Below are positions 1-13,000 of a DNA stretch of 64,000 nt, piece after piece. The notes beneath the pieces are model-generated. The model did not search any database and was not told the DNA's origin. It saw only the letters and a program-made list of their open reading frames with translations. A program made the position numbers and the translations under genes. Location of the stretch: contig CM023540.1 in assembly GCA_013350335.1 (NCBI GenBank), forward strand, positions 24,469,175-24,533,174, given 5' to 3'. Origin of the DNA: Chimonanthus salicifolius. Lineage: Eukaryota > Streptophyta > Magnoliopsida > Laurales > Calycanthaceae. Positions within the stretch are counted from its first letter, which is position 1. Each line of letters starts with the position of its first letter.

Positions 1-459
1 GAGTAGAACGTGACAAAGCAATAAGAGATACTAATGGCACTATAAGAAGATACAATCAATGCAAATGTGGGTATGTATCAAGCCACTAATAAAAAAATAA
101 GAATACTGATCCATTACAAAATGCGGTTCTTCCTCTTCTTCTTCTTCTTCTTGTAAAAGATAATGGCATCCTAATTTACTCAAACACCTAACCAGCCTTG
201 ACAAGCATAGTGGAACGAAAATACAAGGATGTGGTATGATGCATCACTCCAGTAATAAAAATTGATCATAAGTTCATCAAATAACGTCATTCTTTTTCTG
301 CTGTCATTGATCAAAAACTCTAAAAGATTTTTAAGCATGAAAAATCTAAAATATATACAAAATAAAAATGAAGAACCATGGTCAATGGATGAATTAAGAG
401 TTCAAGACTTGTTCTTAGAATACTAATAACACTATATGTCAGTATGGCATTTCTCATAC

Positions 460-3400
460 TCTCATAGGCCTCTTTATACATGTCCACCAAGCGAGAGCCA
501 ATTCCTTTCCGGTAATATTCCCAGTCTATGGGTTCAGGTTCCTGTAAAAATGCAGAAACAGAAACGGTTAGGAGCTTGTCTACATAAAAAATGAAGACAA
601 GAAATTCACAGCAAAAGCAGCAAGGAAAACAACTTCTTCTGCAACGACTCAATTTCTTAAGATTGCATCTTCTGTATCTGGCTTTTGCGTGTGTGCGCGT
701 CTGGAATTGGTAAACCAGAAGGTAGAACACTTACCACCCAAGATTATTAATTCATCGATGGAGTGAGAACTACTAAAAAATTATGAATGATCATTATACA
801 AATTACAAGGCTGAGAATTAAGAACAAAGATTTTTCATAGTAGTTAAGGCGCAATCAAAGCACCAAAGAGCATGTCTAGGCGCAAGGTTCATTTTGCTAG
901 ACACACTTATGTAGATACTTTAAATATATGTAGATTCATAGATTTGTGTCCATATTGCATCAATGTTGACAAAATACAATATTACTCATCCAAAGCACCA
1001 AAATATATTGGCAATTGAATTTCCAAGTAAATTATATAATTATGTATACATATTGTTTAATGATTAGAGATTCTAATTAAAAATTACTAACAATTACTTC
1101 ATGTTAATCATAATATCTATCACAAAAACTTTTAAAAAATAAACTTATTATGAAAAAAAGTTTACATCGTCATCATCAGCCAGCATCACATCTATCTCGG
1201 GTCAGCTTTACGAGTTCTTCTCCTCTAATTGATCCAATCATAAACTATACCATCAATCACTCTACAATCTAACATTTCCTTTTTTATCCCTTCCCTCCAA
1301 GTTTTCAAATGTCGCCCTCTCTTCCTAGTGCGTTCGATACATAGCATCTCAACTCTACACACTGGAGTTGTGTTTGGTCTTCTACCAACATGACGAAACC
1401 ACCTCAAACGAGTTTCTCTCGCTTTGTCATCTACCCGAGCTATCTTTAAACTATTCTTATGCGTTTGACATTATTTGTGACATGTGGAGTCCACCTCTTA
1501 AAAATATATACCGCTCATTAAGGTCTAATTGCAATGGTGCATATGTGTATCTTTTAAAAATTTGTGAAATTGTTGGGCCCACCTTTAAATGGATCAAATG
1601 ATAGTAATCCAAGATGTATTAAGCTATGCATGGAGCCAACAGGACAAGTTGCCTTTTTAGCAATTATGATAGTGATAAATTCCAAAAGCTAATTTATTTA
1701 TTTTTTTTACTTTTTGAATGACATAATAGTGCAATATATATGTGGTTCTCATGAGAATTTTGGTTTATGGGTCCCACACTAGACCTAATGGATCCAATTC
1801 CTCCCAAACCCACCAACTCCCCATGAATTGCACATTTACCCAATTTGACTTATAAAACCAATTAATTTAACCCGATGAATTTCCACCATTAGATAAATGT
1901 GAAATTTTGAGAGCCTTAAAAAACATGGCTTCTCTTATCCAATCAAGATAAAATCTTATACGCACCGTATACAAGCTAAGGCCTTTCAAACCCATCCATC
2001 CATGTGGGCCTAGGTGGCACCCTTTGGTTGTTTTCACGAAAAGCCTCATGAGAACTAGTTCTTAAGGGATCCTTGTTATATATATACATATAGCTTATGT
2101 AAGATGAGCCTTCCTTAGAGCCATGCAAGATGCAAAATGGATCTAAAGCATAGGCACAACTAAGGCACACCTTTGACTAAAATGGATTCTTTTTCAAGAA
2201 AGTACAAAATTTAATTAACTAAGAAAACTTTTGATACTTTGATTCGAAGCGCTACATATATTTCAAGAAAGACTATGTTTGCATCCACATCAAAATTTTG
2301 TGAAGTGTAAAACAAATATTACAAATGGTCTCTCACTATTAAACTTTTTCCTTTCTACCCATGTATCACCAAAAAATTCAATGGCACCACTAGCCAATCT
2401 TCATACATATTGGAAAGTAACTTTGAAGCATCTTGCCATTTATCCAAGCTCTCTTGCTATCATGCACACTCTCCAAGGTGTTTCCCAATTAACCTTGTCC
2501 ATCTTATTGCATTCAACAAATCACCTTAAATAATACTTTCCCTATAAAGTTACAGTTGAAAATCTTCAATTCCTCCTAATTGAGAATAGTTTTGTCTCAT
2601 TAGATTCCTTAATCCCAATTGGACCTGAGAAGACAGATAAGACCCGACCTTAGAAATCATGCAAGACCTAGCCAATTCCCAAAAGAATCGGTTTGCCCGT
2701 CGGCCATCGCAACCCCATCCACATAAAATTGAACATGAAAGCACAAAATTCCCCACAGTCAATGAACCCATGTCAAAGTAAATAATGCAAGCCTTTGTCC
2801 TGTGAGCTGCATAGAACAACCTAACCTTGACATTGTAATAACAGTTAATATTGGCATCATAGACAAATGTGGAGAGACAGGGTGTTTAAATATAGTGTGG
2901 AGAGTCCCTAGGGCGTATATAGTCGAGTTATGGCCAAATATGCTACCTGGGCCTCCTCCCTAGCCGATTTCATGATTTTTCCATTTTGAATATCTTGAAA
3001 GCTGGAAAGAGTGTATTGGGTTGTCTTATCAATTAGTTTTTTTGGGGTTGCAGTTCTTTCCAGCTTGAGGGTGTATGGGGTTGAGGGTTAATCCATTTTT
3101 CTTCTGGTGCCTTTTTATTTTTAATACAATTACAATTACCATTTCAAAAAAAAAAAATTGTTGGCATCATACAGTCTTCCATCCCCATCCATGATACTGG
3201 TATAAGATTTTAGCAAAAATTCTGGCTAACCAACTGAAGGTGGTACTCCCTCATTATTTCTCCATTGCAAAGTGCTTTCCTGAAAGACAAACATATTGTA
3301 GATTCGGTTGCAGTGGCCCATGAAGGTTTGAATTCTAAATTCTTATCAAGAGAAGCAGGGTGGTTTGTAAATTGGACTTTCAAAAAGCTTACGATAATGT

Positions 3401-6400
3401 GGATTGGTCATTTCTAGACTATGACTTTGGGAAAATGGGATTTGGTGAGTCTTAGAGGAGTCGGATAGCTCGTTTCTAGCATCGACCCATCTGTCTGTTT
3501 TGGTGAATGGGAGTACTAAGGGTTCAGAATGGAGAAAGAAATCCGGCAAGGGGATGCATTATCTCCTTATCTCTATGTTATTGTGGCAGAGGCTCTTCAT
3601 CTTATGTTTCAAGTTGTCTCTTCTCAGGGATGGATTCATGTTTTTCGTATTGAGCATTCAAATCTCAAGATTTCTCATTTGCAATATGCAAATGATATTG
3701 TTCTTTTCCTTAAGGCGGAAGAGGAGGTGTTGAAAATGACCCGGGCAGTTCTTCTGTGGTTTCAGATTTGCTTGGGGCCTGAAGATTAATTTTGATAAAA
3801 GTGAATTGATGGGGGTGAATATCAAATATAGGCAGTGCATGGAGTTGGCTTCAGTGTTGGGTTGTAAAGTTGCATCCTTTCCTTATATGTGTATATCTTG
3901 GGATTTCTCTTTACAAGGGTAAACCTCGAAAAGCTTGTTGGGATAAGATCATAGATAAAATGGAGAGGAGACTTTCAACTTGGAAGGGATAAGTGTTTTT
4001 CATTTGGCGGTAGGACCATTCTAATTAAAGCGGTTTTATCTAGCCTTTCAGTCTATTTCCTTAGTGTCTTTAAATGTCCAACGACAGTGATTGATAAATT
4101 AGAAAGGATTCAGAGACAGCTTTTGTGGAATGATGATAGAGAATAAGAAATTTCATTTGGTCAGTTGGTCTCAAGTTTGTAAAACTAAGGATGAAAGGGG
4201 TGTTGGGATTAGGCCAATTCGTCAGTTTAATGTTGCTCATAGGGGAAGTGGTTATAGAGGTCAGGAGACTCTTCTGAAGGTTTATGGAATGACATTATTC
4301 AAAGGAAGTATTAACATATTAGAAAGGATTCAGATACAGTTTTTTTGGAATGATGATAGAGAAGAGGAAATTCCATTTGGTTTAATTGGTCTTAGGTTTG
4401 TAAACCTAAGGATGAAAGGGGTGTTGGGATTAAGCCAATTCGTCAGTTTCATGGCTCGGGGAAGTGGTTATGGAGGTCGGGAGACTCTTTTGAAGGTTTA
4501 TGGAAGGACATTATTTGAAAGAAGTATAGGCGTAGGGTCATGGGTGGAGGATTGCTAATGCTAATAGGAGGGCTTATGGTTTCTAGAAGGATGTTCGTTC
4601 AGTTGCAACTCCATTTGATCATCAGATTCGATGCCGAGTGTATAAAGGTGACGACATTTTCTATTGGTTGGACAAATGGTTGGGTGATACTCCTTTGGCT
4701 CAAACATTCCATGTACTTCTCTCTCTAGCTGCAAATAAAGAAGCTACAGTCATGGAGTGTTGTGAAATTATTCAAAATAAACCAGCTTGGGGCCTTCAGT
4801 TTCAAGAGAGTTCGAGGATTGGATGGTGGGATGGTGGGTCTGTTTAATGAATCTTTTGGAAAGTGTATTTGTCGTGGGCAATGGGATTGATCGGCGAATT
4901 TGGTATTTAGATCCTCACAAAATCTTTTATATGAAGTCTTTCTGCAGAAAGCTATTGACTGCCGGAGGTTACTCCTTTTAAGGTGAAGGTATTTGGATGG
5001 CTTACAGGATTACAGAAAATTTAACAATTGATAACTTGAGATTGAGGAAAACGCTAATTGCAAAACTAATACAGAGTCGGTGAACCACCTGTTACTCCAT
5101 TATCGATTCTCTCATCAGATTTGAGTGCACTTCTTTCAGGGGTTGAGTATTGCTTTTTGTCTTCCTCGAGCGTGGTGTGAGTTGTTTAATAAAGAGGTGG
5201 TCGTGTCGAGTAGTTTTTTCGGTCGAAGTCCTTGGAGTGTGACAGTTTTGAGTATTGTTTGGTCTATCTGATTGAAAAGGAAATAAGAGGATTTTTCAAG
5301 GTAAGGAGGGCTCAATATTGAATCTCCTGGATGTTATTGAGATTCGGGCAGCCTGGTTGTTGTTCGGGTAGACGAAGCTTCGGAGAGTAACTGTATCGGA
5401 CGTGTAGGGACTGGGCATTTTTTTAGGCCCCACGTTCCATGGTCTCCTCCTGATGTTGGGCTTCTCAAACTATTTTTCTATGGCAGTTGTATGTGTGAGA
5501 CTGGTCTTGCAAGTTATGGAAGGGTCATTTGTAATAATTTGGGGAATACATTGCTTTCCTTTACTGGCCCAATTCCTAATGGGTCAGTAATTGAGGTGGA
5601 GTTGTTTGCATTATGAAGAGGCATCTTGGAGTTGAAAGAGTTAGGAGTTCAAGGGAGTATTGTTGAAGGAGATTCTAAGGCAATTGTGGAGTGGGCATTG
5701 GGATCTCAATGCCCTTGGATTTTAGGATTCGGCACTCTATTGCTGCCAGTGAATTTAAGGTTACTTGGGCTTCTCATTAAACTAATTCAGCTGCAAATGA
5801 TATGAATAGTTAGGGGTTGAATTTAACTACGGAAATTGTAAACAAATTCTTTTAATATTTGGGAGGAGTTTTATTTTTGTTTGGTTTTCTTCCGTGTGGT
5901 GGTTGTTGCCTGTCTTAGTTGGCCTTTCATGTATCGTCCTTGTGATTAATGAAGTTACCTTTCAAAAAAAATCCATAACATTTGTGGTTGTACCAATTCG
6001 AACGAATTTGCACACAGACAAATCAGTTTTATTGCATGCTAAGATCATCATTAACAGGAAACCCCACATAGAAACAGGCAACCATTTTAACTGAAACATG
6101 TTTCTATTGTATCAGATGCACATGTCCTAGTGAACAGTTCCTTTTTTCTTTATGTTTTCTTTTTATCCACAAGCTTAAAAATTACTATGAAAAAATTGTG
6201 TCTTTAAATATCTGGAGACAACTTAAACCCCACATAGAACCATCAATTTGATACCGCACAAGGATTGTATTACTTCCACTACAAGATGAAGCAGTAACAG
6301 AGTAAATAAATACACCATGTTGCACCAGATAATAAATTCCTACCCCACCCCCACCCCCAGAATTATTTCCTTTCATTGTGCTAATTCCCCCCAAATCAAG

Positions 6401-7073
6401 ACTGTAATGTTGTCTGCTTGCAAAGGTAAAAATATCATCCTGGAAAGGATTTAATCATCCAATGCTGCCATGCACATGGAGACTTAAAAAACTACAGATC
6501 CTGCAACCCTCGAAAAGGCTGGAACATCAAAATCCAGTCATGAATATGAGATCTATGAGAACCAAAAGCCTGTGTCAAATAAATCCACACGATCATATCA
6601 TTTTTTCTATCAAGACCATTATATTTCCATAGATGTCGGTCTCCAAAATCCCAACCCTCATTAAAAAAAAATCCACTAAATAAAAAAAATATACTCTCTT
6701 TTCCTCTATAAATGCCATTCAATTGGGGCACGTTTGGACACGGGCAAACCCAATGCCATTGCAAAAAATAAATTAAAAAGATAAACAAATCAAGCATCCA
6801 AACATCGGGCTTTGAGACGAAATCTACAATCATAAGAAGAATCGAGAGAGGAAATAAAATCAGGTAGCAGCGGGAGAAGTGGAGAAGAAAGGGAAATACC
6901 TGACTGAACTTGGTCTGGAGCTGGGAGTTGACTTCGTTGAATGCACGTCGGAGATTAGCGAACTCCTTACGAGCTTCATCGGATACGAGAAGTTTGGTCA
7001 TCCCATCCCAATCTATTCCACTTTTTGCCGCCTTCTGCGCGAGATCCACCACCTTCTTCCCGCTTCCACTCAT
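460..7073 (-). CDS. Mitochondrial ATP synthase subunit d, first two coding exons (partial gene)
   Basis: This is the peripheral-stalk subunit d of mitochondrial F1Fo ATP synthase, which helps hold F1 still against the rotor. Coding exon 1 is 6900-7073 (58 codons, from MSGSGKKVVD to QLQTKFSQ) and ends at a GT donor. Coding exon 2 is 460-541 and opens with EPEPIDWEYYRKGIGS, the conserved segment that follows KFSQ in plant homologues. Its acceptor is a CAG at 542-544 and its donor a GTATGAG at 459. The start ATG at 7071-7073 matches the family N-terminus. Plant subunit d is about 168 residues; the window holds roughly the first 85, and the exons starting with the IEIPKY-like segment must lie left of position 1. 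The 6.36 kb intron (542-6899) carries LINE fragments. The gene is divergent from the CTR9 gene. The family call rests on remembered homologues. Confidence 0.9.
1148..1455 (-). mobile_element. RTE-type LINE 3' fragment (C-terminal coding end and GATGAT-like tail)
   Basis: The minus strand encodes RLRWFRHVGRRP, then KRGRHLKTWREGI and DCRVIDGIVYDWIN, the conserved C-terminal end of plant RTE/BovB-like reverse transcriptase ORFs. It is followed by the typical tail (AAGCTGACCCGAGATAGATG, then GATGATGACGATG). The copy is truncated at its 5' side near 1455 and lies inside the large intron of the ATP synthase d gene. A plus-strand relative of the same family is at 15060-15515. Confidence 0.7.
1740..2175. 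repeat. Dispersed non-coding repeat with 'TGTGGGCC' motifs
   Basis: This segment has the same flavour as 51580-51910 and 61440-61990: phrases such as 'aaaaaacatggcttctcttatccaatcaagataaa' in short form, and CATCCATCCATGTGGGCC, recur with variation. No open reading frame is recognisable. It is probably a decayed repeat inside the ATP synthase d intron. The ends cannot be set by eye. Confidence 0.3.
2862..3160 (+). mobile_element. 5'-truncated L1-type LINE copy with target-site duplication
   Basis: The segment ends with ATTACCATTTCA and a run of A at 3146-3157, the 3' terminus shared by the L1-type family in this window. It is flanked by TTGGCATCATA at 2851-2861 and 3161-3171, an 11-bp target-site duplication. 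About 300 bp remain, with no intact coding sequence. It sits in the ATP synthase d intron, just upstream of a longer LINE copy. Confidence 0.6.
3185..5970 (+). mobile_element. Degenerate L1-type LINE: reverse transcriptase, zinc-binding region, RNase H, poly(A)
   Basis: In pieces and across frames the plus strand reads as a plant L1 reverse transcriptase: KILAKILANRLK near 3200, KLDFQKAYDNVDWSFL-like sequence near 3370-3415, EIRQGDALSPYLYVIVAEAL at 3535-3594, and YANDIVLF near 3684. The catalytic YADD motif is mutated to YAND. Downstream (about 4000-5050) lies the region normally linking RT to the zinc-binding domain, with an internal 220-bp duplication. A decayed RNase H region follows, with VEGDSKAIVEWA-like sequence near 5665. 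It ends in GTTACCTTTCA plus a short A run at 5962-5970. Many stops and frameshifts make it inactive. It accounts for nearly half of the ATP synthase d intron. Confidence 0.85.
4101..4535 (+). repeat. Imperfect 220-bp tandem duplication inside the LINE
   Basis: AGAAAGGATTCAGA at 4101 recurs at 4321. The two units then run in parallel (GGAATGATGATAGAGAA, GGATGAAAGGGGTGTTGGGA, GGAAGTGGTTAT, GACTCTT-TGAAGGTTTATGGAA) with substitutions. The second unit fades near 4535. The divergence between units suggests the duplication is old, either in the source element or after insertion. Confidence 0.7.
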
Positions 7074-9833
7074 CTTCTCTTTGCTGTGATCTCTCTTCTC
7101 TCTCTAGGGTTTTTGATTTCCCAAATGCTTCTGCTCCCTTCTATGTTTTGTGGTTGGTTTATATTGGTGATGGCCCCTCTTTCTCTCAACACACATGGTC
7201 CACCCTTTTGATCATCGTTTTTTATCTTTTGACGATGTATTTCCAAAAATTTAGGAGTGTAAATTATATTAATTAACATAATTCAGTTTAAACATAGATG
7301 ACGAATATTACGAGATTCATCGATATGATCAAACAAAAATATTTAATAAAAAATAATTATTAAAATTAATTCTATTTTTAAAGTATATATAAATCTGTGA
7401 TGGATGGTCAATTCCTTAAAAAATAATGAAAAACCTTTTTTAATGTTCAACTATTTGTTTTATGTCTATGTAGTGGTTGAAAACCTTTTATAAGATACAG
7501 TAGTTTGTAAGTCCCATGTAAAAGGCCAAGTGAACAATTAAATTTTTATTTACTAAGGTGAATGATCAATTCTGAAATTATTTTTAATATAAAAAACTTC
7601 TATTTTCACGTATGGCCATTTATTTATATGTTTATAGTAGATGAAAAATAATGTTTTCAAAAGTAGATGATAATTAATATTTTAGAAAATAAATTAGCAG
7701 TTAGATAGATTTTAATAATATTTTTATAAGAAATAGTATGTAAGACACATGTATTATGCCACGTGTGAACAATAGAAATTGATGATAGAAATGCAACAAT
7801 AAATCCTAATCAATGATTTATAAGTTAAAATTCAATTTGGTCAAGTCAAATTTATCCTATGTATTTTAACCCTCTAATTGTATTTGCTAATAATAATAAT
7901 TATTACTCTCTCTCTCTTAATTTAATTGTCTTGTATCATTTGTATTAGAGTAGCATAAAGTGTTCTAAAAGTAGATGAGATCAGTATAAAATGCTAGACT
8001 TGTATATAGAGTTATTTAAAAAATACAAATATTTCAAATGAAACAACTAAAATAAGAAGGATGTAGTATTATTATAGGTTCATTATTCTTTCGTTCAGGA
8101 ATTTTGACATGCTTGTCACAATAATTATAACAAATATTATTTTTTTTTCATTAGATTTGATTTGTCTTCAGTATAGTCACTTTTCCTTTTTGGGTTTGAA
8201 ATCGTGCAATTAAATACAGTCCCTAATTAGTTGTGCTCTATAAAAGTGTCATGTTTCACCTCTCAGTCTAAAACACTGGAAAGACATGTCCATATCGAAT
8301 TGGATTGGTACTAATTACACTGATTTTAAATCAATTCACATCAATGCAACTTAATTTGTGCTTAAATATTAATTTCAAAATCTTTGAATCTAAAAATCTC
8401 ATCTAATTTAGGTTTAGTGAAATTTGAGTCAATTAAATTAGATTAAAAGTTCTAAAATCATTCAACACCTTAGTCTCTTATCAAGCCAAAAGTGTGTTAT
8501 TTATTGCTTCCATTTTCTCCCACTTAAAAATTCTCATAGAAACCTCTCTCTCTTAACTTCAATGAAAAAAAAAAAAGATATTTTATTTTTCCAATTTATA
8601 TTTTATAAAATAGAGAGCCCTTTAGACTAAGTACCAATCAAGAAAAGTGTAATCAAAGCTACGGTTAAGTCCTGTTATGCAATAAATCTACAAACATTCA
8701 AATCACACACAAATCAGATCAAAGAATTTTACGTGGTTCACTAAAAACCGCCTACATTCATGGAGTATATAAAGATTTCACTAAGAAGAAATTACAAAAC
8801 GAATTACAAGAATTTCACACTAATTTTACCTACCCTTCCTCTCATTATCTTTTTCTCCTTTCTGATAATTTCCTCTCTTAATCCCAAGAGAAAAACAACA
8901 TAGCCAAAGAAACCCTACGAAGAAAGAGACCACTGGGCCTGGGCTTGGACCCAATAGACAATATGGACTCAAAATGACAAGGTCAACTTTCAAAAAAAAT
9001 TAAATTGTGTTGAGTGCTTGAATATAATAAAAATGCTCTAAAATTAAATTGTGTTGAGTGCTTGAATATAATAAAAATGCTCAATCAAAGTCTACAATCT
9101 AACTTGTTTCGATGTAATCGTGCCCCTACCTATATGCCATAAACAAATTTATCAGTATGGACCTTGACATGGTTTATGAGTGCCATAAATAAATCTTGTG
9201 GTATTAATTAAGACATTCTTTGTCTGACTTGTTTTTACATTTTTGGGTCATTTTTCTAGACTATTGGAAGTAATCATTGAATAACTCCCTTAACTTTTGT
9301 ACAGTTTTATTTTTTATTTTATTAATTCAGAAAAAATAAAATATCCAATATTTAAAAAATAAATAAATAAATAAATTGTATCGCCGATATTTCGGGACAA
9401 ACAAGATTATTACCCTGATTCCAACATCAGTTTAGTCCAAGTAGAGATAAAATTGGAAAGGAATAGAAAAATCAGTCCAAATTTTTTCTAGAAAACTGAA
9501 TCTGAGATTTCTTCCATTAACAATTTGGTATTTCTTTAGAGCAGTCAAAGCTGACCCAAATAATGTAAAGAAAACTATTTAATTAATTATTAAATATTGA
9601 AATTATATTTAAATTAAAATTTCCATTATTATTTTAAAACTCTCTAACGAATAATTAAACCATCAAACTATTCAAAAATAAAAATATCTAACTTAGTAGG
9701 TCGTGCACAGACATCATAAATACTTATTATCTCTACAGTTTTTTAATATTATTAATTTATTATTATTTTTGTATTAAATGGGCTGTTTTTATAATAGTTT
9801 CTCAGGTCATGCAGAGGGACCGACCTCCCACCG
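7074..9833. other. Intergenic region between the divergent ATP synthase d and CTR9 genes
   Basis: About 2.8 kb, very AT-rich, with no credible coding sequence. The first 100 bases next to 7073 are pyrimidine-rich with CTCTCT runs and probably hold the 5' leader of the ATP synthase d gene. Around 8640-8990 there is a stretch with TTTTACGTGGTTCACTAAAA and further AT-rich text, reminiscent of the ends of plant Copia-type LTRs; I could not find paired LTRs or a target duplication, so this is weak. A 44-bp-period duplication is at 9001-9082. I see nothing else in it. Confidence 0.6.
9001..9082. repeat. Tandem duplication, 44-bp period
   Basis: A 38-base block beginning TAAATTGTGTTGAGTGCTTG at 9001 is repeated without mismatch at 9045. 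It is AT-rich intergenic sequence with no coding content. Confidence 0.85.
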
Positions 9834-9840
9834 TATAAAA
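9834..9840 (+). promoter_or_regulatory. Probable TATA box of the CTR9 gene
   Basis: TATAAAA lies 193 bases upstream of the CTR9 start codon and is followed by a GC-richer, pyrimidine-rich leader (about 9845-10030), a usual plant promoter layout. No other TATA motif so close to the gene sits in comparable context. Transcription start is inferred at about 9865-9875. Confidence 0.5.
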
Positions 9841-10032
9841 CAGTCGCCTTCCTGGGTTCCACGTCTTCCTCTCCGTTCCGGAAAGTGTAAACAGCGCCAA
9901 AATCCGGCTTTCCCTTTCGCCGGTGAAATATAAATCCACTCTACGTCTTTCTTCTTCCCCACTCCCGAAAGATAACCCTAGAATTATAGTTTTTTTTCTT
10001 TCGAAATCACCTCCTCTTCTCCTCCGCCATCA

Positions 10033-13000
10033 ATGGCGTGTGTGTACATTCCAGTGCAGAACTCAGAAGAGGAGGTTAGGGTTTCGCTGGATCAGCTTCC
10101 AAGAGACGCTTCCGATATCCTCGACATCCTCAAAGCCGAGCAAGCTCCTCTCGATGTCTGGCTAATCATTGCTGTATGTTCCTCTTTCAGCCCCTTCTTC
10201 TCACGCTATTTACATCTCTGTGCGCGTTTCTTTGTGTATCTTCAAAATTACAATTGTTTTCAATTGCTTGATTCCGGTGAAATATATGGAATTAACAAGC
10301 GATCAGCCGTTTGTAACTGGTGATTCTCAGTTATGCTATGTTTGGATATATTATTTGATTATTATTTTTAATTAATTGCAAATGTTATGATGAATATTTT
10401 GTTAGTTAAGTTCCAGACAATGTTGCGTTGATATCTGTGCTTTAGGTCTTGTAATGTGCATGTTGCTCAGTGGGTAGAGCACATGGGTCTTAGTTTCATG
10501 GTCATGTGGTGCAAACCGCAACGCACAGGGTTTGTCTTAACTTGTAACTGAATTAGTAGATGGGCATGTGCTGTCATACACTGGCTGAAGACTTGAAGCA
10601 TACTCATTTCGAAATCCAATAAGTTGAGTAGTTTGTCCCCCAAGTTTTACCTGGAAGACTAAGTCAACTCATTGAAGTTTTTTCTTCCTGAATGTTTTTG
10701 AGTTTCTTGAGTTTTTGTTGGAGAAGTCAACTTGAGTTAAAATTGAATAAAGCTGACTGTGTTTTTTTTAAGTCTTGAACTATGGTTGAAAGGGTTGAAT
10801 TTATCTGGTGGATACTATTTTGGAACCTTTGCAATGGATTTTTTTTTTTTAACACAATATTGATATGAATTGTAGTTGGTAATTGCTTATCGTTGCAGCC
10901 ATAGAGATTTTGGTTTGAGTCATCTAGGTCCATCTCCCATTAGATGGTGCTATGAGTAACACTTTGCCAAATCTAATTATGCACCCCAAGTAGATGAAGC
11001 CACTAAAAAAAGTCTCTAGATAGATGGAATGAATAGCTTCGATGACATTGATTCTAAATCTTTTCAAGTGCATAATTCAACATGGCGATGTTCCTTGACT
11101 CTCCACATTAACAAAACTCTTCATTGAATAAAGAGGAAGATAAAAACAATGACTTCACAAGGCAAAGGTGTTGGCTACTTTTTCCAATTAGTTGTTTTTT
11201 TTTTTTCTAAATATTATTGAAATTGATTTCCATTTAGGTCTTAGCTTTAAAAAATAATACAAAATACTAAAGAAGTTTTCATCTTCTTCCCCTTTTGAGT
11301 GGCAATATTGAATTTTTATATAAAAGGATACAACAACTGTGACATACAATATAAAAGTTATATGTTTTGTGTTTTGAAAAAATATGTAATGTATAGCATC
11401 AACTCATATACAACAAGGACAACACACAGATTTTGAAGTGTCCAGGACTCCTGGGCATCATTTCCATTTATATGAGGAAATCCCAAAGCCATGCTTCCAT
11501 TTCTTGCTTGGACTTGATAACATGCCTAGACCAGTAACAGCTCAAAGGGGAATTGAACTAACAATTGGTAGCCTATTGTGACTCAATGGAATCAGCTAAC
11601 TTGGATCTCAAATAGCATGCAGCAACATAGTTTGCTAACTAGGATCAAGACTTGCCTAGTTATCGAGTTTGAGTTGACTAGGAAACGTAATGGGTTACTT
11701 AATTAATTTGAATATTATAAATTATGTAAATACATTTATAATAATTTCAATACAGAATCTCTAAAAAAATCCAATATACATATTTTTTTTGAAATATCAA
11801 ACGAGTTCAATTTTATTTAAATAAATGCTATAATTGACCTTATCAATTAAGTCAATATCAAAATATTAAAAAATGAAGCCTTTAAAAGAAAATTTCGAAA
11901 TTTTCAAGTTTCAACAAAAAGTGCAAAATAAAAGCCAAAGTTACTCATTCCAATCAACAGTCAAGAAGATCCAAATTTTGATACATTATTCATAAACAAT
12001 GTGCATAAAGTAATAAACCGACACTTAAAATTCACAAACCAAACTAGGGATAGGGTTTTACAATCAGATTCGCATGAAAACTTCATATATTATTGTGTTC
12101 TTTAAAAAATCAATGTTAAATGCCTCTAGGTAAGAAGGTTGACTCATCCAACCCAAGATGAGTTGAATGAGTCACAAGTGAACCAGCCAATTTGATCGAG
12201 TTCAACTAGGGCTTGCTTAGGCAGGTCTTATCCATCCTAGTTGCCTGGTTGAGCAGACATGTTTCTAGTTGATCCACTGGGTTTGCGAATTATGCATGGC
12301 AGTATCATTGATACAACATTGTGTCTGTCACCATCATTGCCTTGGGTCTACAACTTTGCTCCATCTTGTTGGAAAAATACCTCAGATGGAATTACATTCC
12401 ATTACCAAGAAGTGAATAGTTAGGAGCTTTATCAGAAAGATATAAGAAGTTTTGAAACACCTAGAGTGATCAAGTGGGCATGAAGTTACATGTATCTACT
12501 TATCTTGTTAAGTGTCCGTCTTTTTGTTATTCATTGAAGCTGATTCATTGTCCCTAAGGTGATGGCCACAAGTGGAGAACCTTGAGGTAATGTGTGTGAA
12601 TTTCATCTCATTTGATTTCCTCCATGAAGTTTGATGTATCAATGGAGTTCTTGTAAGGTCATGACTGTGAGTGAGGTATCTATTTAATGAGCATCTTCTT
12701 CTCTCTCTCTAAAATCCTCTAACACATTGATGCATTTTTTTTAAACACTTTCAAACTCTTCATGTGTTTTTGTTTTGATATTATCATCTTTTTGTGGTAA
12801 TACAGATATATGTAGACTTTTATTATTCGACATGTTTGTACCTAGTAAAGTCATAGCAGATGAGATTTACCAATCAGCGAAGTTCTTAATTTTTTATTTA
12901 TTTTGGCTCAAATAACTTGAGTGCTGTTATGATTTTGTCAATGTTACCTCATATTATGAAGATTTCTTTTTTGTATTCATAATTGTTGCAGAGAGAATAC

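Noticed and set aside
8640..8990. Possible Copia-type LTR text (TTTTACGTGGTTCACTAAAA)
   Set aside because: No second LTR, primer site or target duplication could be found, so it is only mentioned in the intergenic entry.
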